From NCBI GenBank assembly GCA_029210085.1, contig JARGPP010000007.1, positions 163,501-227,500 of the forward strand: a DNA stretch of 64,000 nucleotides. Direction: 5' to 3'. Shown here in pieces: positions 16,567-25,603 of this stretch; position 1 is the first letter of the stretch, and each line of letters opens with the position of its first letter. This DNA comes from Legionellaceae bacterium. GTDB lineage: Bacteria > Pseudomonadota > Gammaproteobacteria > Legionellales > Legionellaceae. Under the pieces are notes generated by a model. The model was not told the origin of the DNA, did not search any database, and saw nothing but the letters and a program-made list of their open reading frames with translations. A program made the translations under genes and the position numbers.

Positions 16567-17806
16567 AAGGTGTGCTTTTGGGGCTGAGAGATGAGGTCTG
16601 TTGTTTCTGTGCTTCGATAGTTTTCCATTGGCCATTGGATGAAAGCTGTTTTAGGACCCCTGGGGTACGTGCATTAATTGCATCTGTTTGGGTGAGTCCT
16701 AACTGGGTTTGGTTTTGAAAGGTTTTAGGAAGACCAAGAGAGCCTTTAAGGATAAGGCTATGCTCATCCGTAATACCCGGTGTTTTATCATGTAGGCCAA
16801 GAGACATTACGCCTTGTCTGACAGCCATCCAATTTTTAAACTGAGGGCTCTCTCGTACAAATAGTTTAAACGCGTCAGGGCCAATGAGTGTGCCACCTGC
16901 AACATTGAGTAATGGATGTTGATTAAAGGTAAGTTTGCCTGATTCCAGTTTTTCAACCAGCCATTTTATAAACTCAATACCCATCGCTTGCTCGCGATCA
17001 AGTAGAGAGTCATTTGGCGTATCTATAAATGAGCTGCCTCGGCCTCCAGAGTGTTTGGGGTGGTGTAGACCAAGGGGGGGATGAATTAGGTCATCTTGGA
17101 TTGCGATGGCATCTGCGCGATCAAGAATAAGACCCAGCGAGCCTGATGAGGCAATGTCTTCATGAAGGAGTGCTAGCCAGACCTCGAATACTTCAAGGTT
17201 TGTGGTGAGCCAAGCAAATCCTTCTTTTGGCATTAATTGTTGTGCCAGTACAATATTGAGTCGTTGGCGAAATGTTTCGTCTTGATTGTTATTAACGGTG
17301 TCAAATTTATAGGCGTGGCCAGTGCTTGTTAAAGGCTCAAGTAATGGTTCCCAAGTTTTAATAATATGACCATGCTGGTTATATAACTCAATCGCATAAT
17401 CGAGCGGGAGCTTTCCGATACCTCTTAATAGACCGGCAGAAAAAAGGGCATACCACCACAGTTGCTGGGCCTCTGAGAGTTTTGCCTCGGGTTCTTGCAA
17501 TAAAAAAGTTCGAAAGAGATCGCTAGCTGCTTTTGTTCGGCTTAGTGCATGATCAAAAGCACCGCCGGGGCTTGAAAAATAGCTATTGGTCGTATCGGGT
17601 AGTTGTTGTGTGTAATTGAGTAACTGATAGAAGAGGCTTTCGCAAAGCGTTGTGAAGCGAAGAGGTTCAAATTGGCAGGTTTCAGCTATTACCGCAATTT
17701 GTTCAGGCCTTTTATTTTTTAAAATAAGTTGTTTTGCGGAAATGATGGTTGTTAAGCCATGCAGGTGCGCGTTATGGTTGATTTGTTTCCGTGGTCGTTC
17801 AAACAC
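16559..17806 (-). CDS. TraI_2/MobH-like degenerate HD-domain protein
   Basis: A 415-residue cytosolic protein. Residues about 75-165 resemble the TraI_2 'putative helicase' domain found in MobH-type conjugative relaxases: SSPGGAFDHALS with H86, an aromatic/hydrophobic helix, LLRGIGKLPLDYAIEL, then GHIIKTWEPL. The central HD pair is changed to RG (RGIGK), so the metal site looks lost. The C-terminal half (GPDAFKLFV, QFKNWMAVRQGVMSLGLHD) also suits this family. It is not beside any mobility gene but embedded between ksgA and apaH, so a chromosomal role is more likely than conjugation. Family call is from motif memory only. Confidence 0.55.
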   Translation of the reverse strand: MFERPRKQINHNAHLHGLTTIISAKQLILKNKRPEQIAVIAETCQFEPLRFTTLCESLFYQLLNYTQQLPDTTNSYFSSPGGAFDHALSRTKAASDLFRTFLLQEPEAKLSEAQQLWWYALFSAGLLRGIGKLPLDYAIELYNQHGHIIKTWEPLLEPLTSTGHAYKFDTVNNNQDETFRQRLNIVLAQQLMPKEGFAWLTTNLEVFEVWLALLHEDIASSGSLGLILDRADAIAIQDDLIHPPLGLHHPKHSGGRGSSFIDTPNDSLLDREQAMGIEFIKWLVEKLESGKLTFNQHPLLNVAGGTLIGPDAFKLFVRESPQFKNWMAVRQGVMSLGLHDKTPGITDEHSLILKGSLGLPKTFQNQTQLGLTQTDAINARTPGVLKQLSSNGQWKTIEAQKQQTSSLSPKSTPYD

Positions 17807-17848
17807 AATGCCTCCGAGGCGAAAAGCAATTTAATGTATTTTACACGA

Positions 17849-18613
17849 TCAGGAGAGATGTTTCGCTATTTTTATATAGGTTTTAACCGGCAATGTTTCT
17901 GGGCGATGTTTTGGGTCGATACCGAGGCTTAAAAGCTGCTCGGGTGTTAGGATGGGTTTGAGTGTATTGCCAAGCGTCTTACGTCGCGTTGAGAAAGCTT
18001 GCGTTAATAGATTTTCGAGTGACGTAAGATGTGTTTTAGACAGTTGGGTTGTATGAGGGGTCAGCCGAACAACTGCGGAGTCTACTTTAGGAGCAGGATT
18101 AAACGCCGTTGGAGGAACTAAAAAGAGTGATTCAACAGCGCATTGGGCTTGTGTCATGACACTGAGACGACCATATGCCTTTGTGCCTGGTGAGGCACTT
18201 AAACGGTTCACAACTTCTTTTTGTAGCATGAAGTGCATATCTTGGATATAAGCGGTGTGGTCGAGTAAATGAAAGAGTAGAGGGGTGGATATATTATAGG
18301 GTAGGTTACCAATCACCCGAATGTTTTTGCCAAATAATGTTAAATCGACTGTTAAAGCATCTTGGCAAATAAGATGGAGCTTATTTTGGGTGTTGGGTAG
18401 TGTTTCTAAGTGTGCATGTAAGTCTGTGTCTATTTCAATGGCTGTTAGGGTGTTGACATGTTTGAGTAATGGGTGTGTAAGCGCGCCAAGTCCAGGCCCT
18501 ATTTCAAGCAGGTTATCATCCGGTTTAGGTGCAATAACCGCTATAATCTGTTCAATGATATGAAAGTCTTCTAAGAAGTTTTGACCAAAGCGTTTGCGTG
18601 CTCTATGTTGCAT
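17849..18613 (-). CDS. ksgA: 16S rRNA (A1518/A1519) dimethyltransferase
   Basis: Dimethylates two adjacent adenines in the 3-prime hairpin of 16S rRNA, a late 30S maturation check. The 254-residue protein begins [12 protein letters not shown], then SAM motif [13 protein letters not shown], the acidic LTAIEID strand, and the catalytic NLPYNIS motif. A TTG 18 bases upstream could add six residues but would overlap ubiB; the ATG at 18613 gives the usual N-terminus. It lies directly after ubiB. Confidence 0.95.
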   Translation of the reverse strand: MQHRARKRFGQNFLEDFHIIEQIIAVIAPKPDDNLLEIGPGLGALTHPLLKHVNTLTAIEIDTDLHAHLETLPNTQNKLHLICQDALTVDLTLFGKNIRVIGNLPYNISTPLLFHLLDHTAYIQDMHFMLQKEVVNRLSASPGTKAYGRLSVMTQAQCAVESLFLVPPTAFNPAPKVDSAVVRLTPHTTQLSKTHLTSLENLLTQAFSTRRKTLGNTLKPILTPEQLLSLGIDPKHRPETLPVKTYIKIAKHLS

Positions 18614-18620
18614 GATTGAT

Positions 18621-20198
18621 TTAATTCCCAAGGAGGTGTAGGTATTGCAGGCTTGCTAGTGCCAGTAGTGTTAGCAGACTACCGATTAATGCGCCACCTA
18701 GCTGACGACTAAAGTGGGAAGGTGTGGGTGATGGCGGCGTATTTTGTATTTCTATTGCTCGCAGGTGTTGTTGTTTGCTTAAAATTAATAAATCGTTTAA
18801 GTGTTTTGGCATATGAGGTAATTCTTCGATTAAAAAAGGAATGTTCTCTTTAAGGTGTTTAAAGAGTGCGCGTGGGGCTATTTGTTCACGAATCCATTTT
18901 TCAAGGAAGGGCTTTGCTGTGTGCCACAAATCCAGATCAGGGTCGAGTTGCCGGCCAAGTCCTTCAACGGCTAGTAATGTTTTTTGGAGTAAAATGAGTT
19001 GGGGTTGTATTTCCATATGAAAGCGTCGTGCCACTTGAAATAACCGTAGCATCAGCAGGGCGAAAGAAATATCTTTTAAAGGCCTTTCAAAAACGGGCTC
19101 GCACACCGTTCGGATACTGCTCTCAAATATATCAATACGGGTGTCTCGCCGAACCCAACCGGATTCAATATGCAATTGTGCAACTCGCCGATAGTCTCTG
19201 TTGAAGAAAGCCAGTAAGTTTTCAGCTAAGTAACGTTTATCACTGTCGTTGAGCGTTCCTATGATGCCAAAATCAACACAGATATATTGTGGGTTTTCTG
19301 AGTGTTTTGGAGAGACAAAAATATTTCCTGGGTGCATGTCAGCATGAAAAAAACAGTCACGAAAAACTTGAGTAAAAAAGATTTCAACACCGCGTTTAGC
19401 CAAAAGCTTAATACAAATATTATGCTCACGTAGCGTATCGATATCCGTTACAGGAATGCCATAAATACGTTCAATGACGAGAATGTTTTTGTGCACATAA
19501 TTCCAGTGAACTTGAGGGACATATAAAAGTGATGAGTGGGCAAAGTTACGTTTGAGTTGATTTGCATTTGCAGCTTCGCGTTGCAGGTCCAGTTCATCGA
19601 GCAGGCTTTGTTCAAACTCTTGAACCACATCTTTGGGTTTCAGACGCCTGCTTTCAGGCCAGTATCGATAGGCAAGTGAAGCAATACTTTTGAGTAAACT
19701 AATATCACGTGTGATCATTTTGTGTATGTTGGGGCGTAGTATTTTAACAACAACTTTTTCGCCACTTTTAAGCGTTGCCGCATGAACTTGGGCCATAGAG
19801 GCCGCAGCGAGTACGGTTTGATCAAAATGGGCAAATATCTCGTGGGCTGGCTTGCCAAATGTTTCGTGGATGATTTTGAGCGCCTTTTCGACTTCAAAAG
19901 GCGGCACATTGTCTTGAAGTTTTTTGAGTTCGTTGATAATTTCTTCAGGAAAAATATCAGGGCGTGTTGAAAGTGCTTGTCCAAATTTAATAAAAATAGG
20001 GCCCAATTCCTCTAAGGTTTTTCTTAAAGCGACTGCTGGTGAGTGTTTTGTCTTTCGAAACCAGTTCCAGGGGTTAAAATAGATAATAAAACGAAAAGGC
20101 GCAAAGAGGTGCAAACTTACAACAACCTCATCGAGACCGTTTTTAGCTAAAATATGGTTGATGTGTAGTAATCGAATCAGTTGGTTAAGACGTTTCAT
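18621..20198 (-). CDS. ubiB: Ubiquinone biosynthesis atypical kinase UbiB
   Basis: ABC1/ADCK-family protein needed for ubiquinone synthesis, probably an ATPase that handles membrane-bound intermediates. The 525-residue protein has the signature KxGQ segment ([18 protein letters not shown]), the alanine-rich loop AAASMAQVH, the catalytic [10 protein letters not shown] and CVDFGIIG, and a C-terminal hydrophobic anchor (about 495-525). It overlaps the end of ubiJ by 14 bases. Slightly shorter than the E. coli protein (546). Confidence 0.95.
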   Translation of the reverse strand: MKRLNQLIRLLHINHILAKNGLDEVVVSLHLFAPFRFIIYFNPWNWFRKTKHSPAVALRKTLEELGPIFIKFGQALSTRPDIFPEEIINELKKLQDNVPPFEVEKALKIIHETFGKPAHEIFAHFDQTVLAAASMAQVHAATLKSGEKVVVKILRPNIHKMITRDISLLKSIASLAYRYWPESRRLKPKDVVQEFEQSLLDELDLQREAANANQLKRNFAHSSLLYVPQVHWNYVHKNILVIERIYGIPVTDIDTLREHNICIKLLAKRGVEIFFTQVFRDCFFHADMHPGNIFVSPKHSENPQYICVDFGIIGTLNDSDKRYLAENLLAFFNRDYRRVAQLHIESGWVRRDTRIDIFESSIRTVCEPVFERPLKDISFALLMLRLFQVARRFHMEIQPQLILLQKTLLAVEGLGRQLDPDLDLWHTAKPFLEKWIREQIAPRALFKHLKENIPFLIEELPHMPKHLNDLLILSKQQHLRAIEIQNTPPSPTPSHFSRQLGGALIGSLLTLLALASLQYLHLLGN

Positions 20199-20802
20199 GG
20201 GCAGCTAAATAGTGGTTAATATGGGCCGTGAGGCGCTCGACGCGGAGTGTTAAGGCATCGATGTCATTCATAAAATCTTCGAGCTCTTCGCGTGGTGGAG
20301 TAAGGCGTACTTCTTCTTGTACATATTCACTCATATTTTGTTTCAGGGATGTTTTAAGCGTTCGCTTAAGCCGTTTTCCGCCTCGTACAAAGCGACCAAT
20401 TTGATGTGCTACGACATCACCGGTAAAGTGTGCTAAATGACCTTCCCAATCGATATCAACGGTATCAAATAGTTGCTTAACGGCTTGCCCCAGCTCAGTA
20501 TCACCTGTGATTTTTATTTGGTCATTAAAGAGTGAGCGAACTTTTGATGTGGGCAAAAGACTAAGACGAATAAGCCCGAGTGGACTTGAATAAATGACGG
20601 TATCAGGCTCGCTTGGATAGTCCGCTAAAAGTTCTATGGTATGTCGGTTAAAGTGCATAAAAAAGTGAACATTGAGAGGGCTAATAATGATTTCGAGTGC
20701 CTTTCCATCGAGTAAGAGGATTTTTTGAGGCATGTCCGGGTCAAGTGCGAGCGCATGATTTATTGCTTTTTGTAAAGAAAGAAGAGAGTAATGTTTAATC
20801 AT
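20185..20802 (-). CDS. ubiJ: Ubiquinone biosynthesis accessory factor UbiJ
   Basis: A 205-residue SCP2-type lipid-binding accessory protein of the Ubi complex. The N-terminal part forms the SCP2 fold (KALEIIISPLNVHFFMHFN, then GLIRLSLLPTSKVRSLFND, and KITGDTELGQAVKQLF), followed by IDWEGHLAHFTGDVVAHQIG and a helical, coiled-coil C-terminus. The order ubiE-ubiJ-ubiB is the standard gammaproteobacterial cluster, which supports the assignment despite low sequence conservation in this family. Confidence 0.9.
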   Translation of the reverse strand: MIKHYSLLSLQKAINHALALDPDMPQKILLLDGKALEIIISPLNVHFFMHFNRHTIELLADYPSEPDTVIYSSPLGLIRLSLLPTSKVRSLFNDQIKITGDTELGQAVKQLFDTVDIDWEGHLAHFTGDVVAHQIGRFVRGGKRLKRTLKTSLKQNMSEYVQEEVRLTPPREELEDFMNDIDALTLRVERLTAHINHYLAAHETS

Positions 20803-20813
20803 AAGAAGTACGC

Positions 20814-21566
20814 TTAATATTTGTAAGCAATGTGCAATGCAACAATGCCACCGCTTAGGTTATGGTAAGTACAGTCTTCAAATCCTGCATTTTCAATCAT
20901 GGTTTTCAAGGCGTCTTGTGATGGGTGCATTCTAATGGATTCCACCAAATAACGGTAGCTTTCAGCATCTTTTGTTATCCATTCACCGAGCTTGGGTAAA
21001 ACATGAAATGAGTATGCGTCGTATATCGGTTTCAGGCCGGGCAGACGCGGTGTTGAAAACTCAAGGACAAGTAGTTTACCACCTGGCTTGCAGACACGGT
21101 ACATGGATGCGAGCGCACGAGATTTATCGGTGACGTTGCGTAGCCCAAAGCCGATGGTGATACAGTCAAATTGATTGCTTGCAAAGGGTAAGGCTTCAGC
21201 ATTAGCTTGAATACAGTGTACGGTGTTGAGTAGTCCATTATCAATGACTCGGTCACGTCCTACTCGGAGCATCGCAGCATTAATATCGGCCAGTATAATA
21301 TGCCCAGTTGGCCCAACTTTTTTAGCGAGTAGCTGGGTAATGTCACCACTGCCACCAGCCAAATCAAGTACTTGATGGCCAGGCCTGACAAGACTTTTTG
21401 TGATGGCGAATCGCTTCCAAAGCCTGTGAACCCCAAGAGACATCAGGTCATTCATGACATCATATCGCTTTGCAACAGAGTCAAAAACCTCGCCGACTTG
21501 GGTGGCTTTATCTTCCCAAGCAACAGATTTAAAACCAAAATGAGTTGTTTTTTCCGGACGTGTCAT
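20814..21566 (-). CDS. ubiE: Ubiquinone/menaquinone C-methyltransferase UbiE
   Basis: SAM-dependent methyltransferase adding the C-2 methyl group of ubiquinone (and acting on demethylmenaquinone). The product has 250 residues: the [17 protein letters not shown]-terminal motif, SAM motif [22 protein letters not shown] and the C-terminal [11 protein letters not shown] are all family-diagnostic. First gene of the minus-strand run; the 11-base gap to ubiJ supports an operon. Confidence 0.97.
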   Translation of the reverse strand: MTRPEKTTHFGFKSVAWEDKATQVGEVFDSVAKRYDVMNDLMSLGVHRLWKRFAITKSLVRPGHQVLDLAGGSGDITQLLAKKVGPTGHIILADINAAMLRVGRDRVIDNGLLNTVHCIQANAEALPFASNQFDCITIGFGLRNVTDKSRALASMYRVCKPGGKLLVLEFSTPRLPGLKPIYDAYSFHVLPKLGEWITKDAESYRYLVESIRMHPSQDALKTMIENAGFEDCTYHNLSGGIVALHIAYKY

Positions 21567-21652
21567 GTGTGTTGATTCGAGTTTTATCAGACCGACTTAC
21601 ATATTAACCGAATCTGTCGATAAATCCTACTAGGGGGAGTTGCTAATAGCCC

Positions 21653-21907
21653 CTAGTCACGAGGGATAACAATGTGACCACCTGCTTCGGGATCAGGTTG
21701 AAGTCCTGTAGGTACCGGAGGGGTGTTATTTTTATCTTGCACGGTTCCATCCCAAGTGGTTTGTTGCTCAGGGCTGGCTGGTGCTGCGGTACTGCGTTGG
21801 ACTTTTTGGTCTTCTTGGATGGTTTGAGGGGGATTTAAACTTGTATCGGGGGGAACAGAGGGCTTCCAGTAAACAGCGAGGACCATCATAGCGGCAGATG
21901 CAAGCAT
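21653..21907 (-). CDS. Small N-terminally anchored, proline-rich protein
   Basis: An 84-residue protein with a short hydrophobic N-terminus (LASAAMMVLAVYW) and a hydrophilic remainder rich in Pro, Thr and Gln. An AGGAGA lies 6 bases before the ATG, which supports expression. No family recognised. It stands alone between ubiE and the DUF1841 gene. The hydrophobic segment could be an uncleaved anchor with the tail in the periplasm. Confidence 0.6.
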   Translation of the reverse strand: MLASAAMMVLAVYWKPSVPPDTSLNPPQTIQEDQKVQRSTAAPASPEQQTTWDGTVQDKNNTPPVPTGLQPDPEAGGHIVIPRD

Positions 21908-22005
21908 GTTATCTCCTGATTTTAAGTAAGAAAGATATAAACGATTTAAGCATGTCTAAATAGTATAGATGAATAACGTGAATAGAGAAGAGAAGCTATG
22001 ACTCA

Positions 22006-22434
22006 TTAAATAAGAGCAAGGCATGCAGCTAAGTAAGCGGCTTCATCCGGCATGGCATTATTTTGTTGTGCGTGCCAAAGGCAGTTTTCAAGGCATTGCA
22101 TGAGTTCATGCTCTGCTTCTAGAGGTGCTTTAAAACGTTTTTTTAAAGATTGAAAAGCTTCAGTGATGCCATTGGGACGGTTGGTACTGATTTGTTCACG
22201 TACAGCAAGATGCAAGCCCATATGTAAAAAAGGATTGGTTTCACCCAAATCAGCAAAGTAGCTACGATTGGCTGTAAGGTTTGGGCTATCTAAAATAGCG
22301 TGATATTCGGGATGCGCAAGTATGACATCAAGCAGTTGCTCTTCAAGAGGTGTTAGCGGTTTAAATTGCTTGTGCTTTTCCCATGTTTCAAAGAAAAATG
22401 GTCGTGTATCTTGGATGTTTTGCGTCTGAGACAT
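22006..22434 (-). CDS. DUF1841 family protein
   Basis: A 142-residue cytosolic protein of unknown role found widely in beta- and gammaproteobacteria. Conserved parts are LTPLEEQLLDVILAHPEYH, NPFLHMGLHLAVREQISTNRP and AEHELMQCLENCLWHAQ. Divergently placed from the J-domain protein gene at 22550. Family assignment from pattern; no biochemical function is established for it. Confidence 0.82.
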   Translation of the reverse strand: MSQTQNIQDTRPFFFETWEKHKQFKPLTPLEEQLLDVILAHPEYHAILDSPNLTANRSYFADLGETNPFLHMGLHLAVREQISTNRPNGITEAFQSLKKRFKAPLEAEHELMQCLENCLWHAQQNNAMPDEAAYLAACLALI

Positions 22435-22549
22435 AGTGATTTATAAAATTAAGCTATTTTGAGCATTTTGTCTATAATTAGTAAATAATAAGGGTTTTGC
22501 TTTTGGGTTGCAAGAGCAGACAGTGACGACAGGATAAAATGGGGGCGAG

Positions 22550-24472
22550 ATGACTGATAATCAGGACGAACCTAACGCAAAAAAAGTAAAAACGGCGGCT
22601 GAAACACACGCAGAAGAGCAGGAGTTGAAAAAAAAGAACCCCAATCAAACCAAAGTACAAGCCAGCGGAGATAAAAAAGAGCCAGCTGGATTTGTTAGTA
22701 GTTTAATGGATATGTTTGATGGTGCAGGTAAACAAGGTGAAATCAAGCGTGAAAAACGTAAACAACGTTTTGCTGAAGCACGTGATAAAATTGCTGCTTT
22801 TTTTGGGGGAGATACACAAGGTGGGGCAGCACAAGGGGAGAGTGAGGCCTTAAAGCAAGATGATTTAAGAAAAAAACAAACAGAACTAGAAAGAGCTGAT
22901 TCAGACATAGAAGCAGTAAATGAAGAAGCCGCAGAGCAAGAAGAGCAAAATAAAGAAGTACAGGAACAAGCTATTGTTCAAGAGGAAGAGCAAAAGCAAG
23001 TTGAAGAACAAATTGCACGAGAACAGAAAGCAGAAGCACTTAAAGTAGCTCAAGTTGAATTAGAAATAGCAGAAGAACAAGAGGAAGACAAAGAAGAAAA
23101 AGAAAAAGCGGCAGCTATACAAGAGGCTGAAGAGGAGCGTAGGCAGGCTCAAGCAGAAGCTGAGGCAAAAACGCAAGAAGTCATGCAAGGCCCAGAGAAA
23201 CCATTGTTTGAAAAAACAGAAGAGGAAGAGGCAGAAGAAAGAGCGGCGAAGGCAAGGAAAGAAGCCAAGGCAACCAAAGAAGCGGCAGTAGCCGCAACGG
23301 TTGCCATCAAAAAATTAGATGATATCAAAAATAAAAAAACACCTTTGCAAATTACAGATGGTTCAGAATACGGCGAGCAGTCTGGGCTCAATAGAGCGGT
23401 TGATGCGACACGAGAAGACGATGAAGCGGCTCACAATGAAGACTTAAATGAGATGTTTATTTCAGATGCAAAGGCAGGGATGCGGTTAGACAATTTGCCG
23501 GCCACTAAAAAAGAACTGGAGAAGCATTATAAGAAACAAGCACTTAAGCGTCATCCAGATAGGGGGGGTAATCAGGATGATTTTACACAATTGGGTGAGG
23601 GTAAAGCAGCCTTAGATAAATTATATGATGATGATGGTCAGTTGGATATGAATAAGGTGAGACAAGCTGAAGCACGGGAGCAAGAAGAGAAAGTTTTTGA
23701 ACAATCATCAGGGCTTGCTAACTTTACAACCCCCAAGCAGTCGCCTGCAACCACTAATACTACTGAACCAAAACCTGAACTGGCTTCAGAAAAGTTTGAG
23801 AATGATAAAAAGGAAAATGAGAAAAAAGTACAAACTAAAGAGAAAAAACCAAGCTTGCCGAAGGCGTCTAGTGGAGAGAAAGGATATGCTGCGACACTCT
23901 TGGAAATGTTTGAAGAGGCGGGAGAGCAAGCAAAGCGAAAAAGCGAAGAGCGGTCAAAAAAAATAGACCAAGCGATGAAACAATCTAAAGAAATATACAA
24001 TCAAATTTTTGGAAAAAAACCGGGTACAGAACAACCGGTTGAAATTCAAGGGGCGGGCAAGACGCAGGACCCAGATGTACAAAACCCTCAAATTGAAAAT
24101 GCGGGAGTACAGGAAAACTCACAGAACCAGGCCGCTCAGCAGCAACTCCCCCAGGGGCAAGCAAGTGGATTACGGCAGCAAGAAGATACACAGGATATCG
24201 CATTGAACACCGAAAGTGGGCCAGAAGATAGACAAGGTATTTTGTTAGATTCTGGAGATGATACCATTACTGTACAGCGTTCTGCTTGCCCTGACTCACC
24301 AGAACCCGCCTCGAAAGTGGAGGTAAAGGATTCATCCGAAATGAGAGAATATGATGCTTTCCAATGTCAAGATGCAACTAAGAAACAGGGTAAAACAGCA
24401 GAGCCTGAATTAGAGCATGGTTCTGGTGGTCCCAATCCACCATACAGTACGGATATGACAGGTATTGATTAG
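22550..24472 (+). CDS. Coiled-coil protein with J-domain motif, candidate effector
   Basis: A 640-residue, very charged protein without signal peptide. A Glu/Gln/Ala-rich coiled coil covers about residues 100-260. Residues about 310-365 read as a J domain with the HPD tripeptide at 335-337 (HPDRGG) and a following helix (LGEGKAALDKLYDDD). Two stretches are similar: one near 45-85 (LMDMFDGAGKQ...FFGG) and one near 440-485 (LLEMFEEAGEQ...IFGK), suggesting a duplicated module around the J domain. Such a protein could recruit Hsp70 in a host cell or in the bacterium; no client is evident. A run of seven G lies inside the HPDRGG codons. Confidence 0.7.
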   Translation: MTDNQDEPNAKKVKTAAETHAEEQELKKKNPNQTKVQASGDKKEPAGFVSSLMDMFDGAGKQGEIKREKRKQRFAEARDKIAAFFGGDTQGGAAQGESEALKQDDLRKKQTELERADSDIEAVNEEAAEQEEQNKEVQEQAIVQEEEQKQVEEQIAREQKAEALKVAQVELEIAEEQEEDKEEKEKAAAIQEAEEERRQAQAEAEAKTQEVMQGPEKPLFEKTEEEEAEERAAKARKEAKATKEAAVAATVAIKKLDDIKNKKTPLQITDGSEYGEQSGLNRAVDATREDDEAAHNEDLNEMFISDAKAGMRLDNLPATKKELEKHYKKQALKRHPDRGGNQDDFTQLGEGKAALDKLYDDDGQLDMNKVRQAEAREQEEKVFEQSSGLANFTTPKQSPATTNTTEPKPELASEKFENDKKENEKKVQTKEKKPSLPKASSGEKGYAATLLEMFEEAGEQAKRKSEERSKKIDQAMKQSKEIYNQIFGKKPGTEQPVEIQGAGKTQDPDVQNPQIENAGVQENSQNQAAQQQLPQGQASGLRQQEDTQDIALNTESGPEDRQGILLDSGDDTITVQRSACPDSPEPASKVEVKDSSEMREYDAFQCQDATKKQGKTAEPELEHGSGGPNPPYSTDMTGID

Positions 24473-24566
24473 AAGAGAAGAGGGGTTACAGATTTTTTGC
24501 CTGTTTCCTGAGGTGTCCAAATGAATCGGGCAGCTCAGGAAGTGGAAGAAGGCAGTGTTTAGGGCT

Positions 24567-25577
24567 TTACTCCATTAATTTATGTGGAAGGCTCTCTTGT
24601 CGACCGGCAGGAGTGACTTGGATATAGTTGAGCTTGCGTTGTAACTCACTGATGCTATCAGCACCGGCATAGGTAAGACCTGAGCGTAAGCCTCCAATAA
24701 TGTCTCCAACAATCGCTTCTTCACTTTCGTGATAGGGGACTTCGGCAGAAACACCTTCAGCTGTTTTCCATTCGTGCATTTGTCCAAGGAACCCTTCTTG
24801 TGCTTCACGAGAAGCCATACCTCGATAGCGTTTAATTTTAGAGCCATCTTCTTTAGTGATCACGTCACCGGGTGTTGGCCCTGTTCCTGCTAGCATGCCA
24901 CCAATCATGACAAAGTCAGCACCAAAAGCGAGTGCTTTTACAATATCACCTGAAGTGCGAAGGCCACCATCAGCGACAATAGAGCGGTCGGTTCGTGCGC
25001 AGTCTTGAATGCAGGCTAGCATTGGGACACCAAAGCCTGTTTTAATCCGTGTGCTACAAACAGAACCACCACCGATTCCTGCTTTAATAATATCAGCACC
25101 ACATGAAGCAAGGTAGTCGGCACCCGCATAAGTGGCAACGTTACCGGCCATAATACAGCGTGTGCCCAGTAATTTTCGTAATTTTTTAAGGGTTTTTCCA
25201 ACATACTTTGCGTGAGCGTGTGCAACATCAACACAAAAGAAGTCAGCACCTGCATCACGAAGGGCTTCTGCACGTTCAAGTTCTACTTGAGTACAACCAA
25301 TCGATACAAAAGTTTGACCTTTACACGCTTTAAATTGTTTGATGTTGTCTTCGACGCTTAAAAAGCGATGTAATACGCCAATACCACCTTTGTCATGCAT
25401 GAAGTTAGCCATACCACTTTCAGTAATGGTATCCATGTTGGAGCTCATGATAGGCAGTTTAAGACTTAATTTTTCAAGTCGATCGGTATTACTGATATCA
25501 ACAACACGGCGTGATTCGTGGTGGTTATATGCTGGTATCAATAGAACATCATCATAGGTTAGGGCTAGTATGGACAT
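24567..25577 (-). CDS. guaC: GMP reductase
   Basis: Converts GMP to IMP with NADPH, returning guanine nucleotides to the adenine branch. The 336-residue (beta/alpha)8 barrel carries the catalytic cysteine C174 in GGGSVCSTR, followed by [27 protein letters not shown]. There is no CBS insertion and the length fits GMP reductase rather than IMP dehydrogenase (about 490). It follows the PIN-PhoH gene by 26 bases on the same strand. Confidence 0.88.
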   Translation of the reverse strand: MSILALTYDDVLLIPAYNHHESRRVVDISNTDRLEKLSLKLPIMSSNMDTITESGMANFMHDKGGIGVLHRFLSVEDNIKQFKACKGQTFVSIGCTQVELERAEALRDAGADFFCVDVAHAHAKYVGKTLKKLRKLLGTRCIMAGNVATYAGADYLASCGADIIKAGIGGGSVCSTRIKTGFGVPMLACIQDCARTDRSIVADGGLRTSGDIVKALAFGADFVMIGGMLAGTGPTPGDVITKEDGSKIKRYRGMASREAQEGFLGQMHEWKTAEGVSAEVPYHESEEAIVGDIIGGLRSGLTYAGADSISELQRKLNYIQVTPAGRQESLPHKLME

Positions 25578-25603
25578 AATTTACCTTGGTCTAAAACGTC
25601 GTA

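Noticed and set aside
16559..17806. Evidence of an integrated conjugative element
   Set aside because: Despite the relaxase-like domain there are no integrase, att site, or transfer genes in the neighbourhood and flanking genes are core genes.
23638..24000. Antisense frame of 120 codons opposite the J-domain protein
   Set aside because: Ser/Phe-rich translation is the mirror of Glu/Lys-rich coding sequence; no start signal.
22550..24472. PPxY late-domain/ubiquitin-ligase motif near the C-terminus
   Set aside because: The sequence is NPPYS, which lacks the residue between PP and Y required by the motif.
24567..25577. IMP dehydrogenase (guaB)
   Set aside because: Length of 336 residues without CBS domains and GMP-reductase-like active-site surroundings favour guaC.
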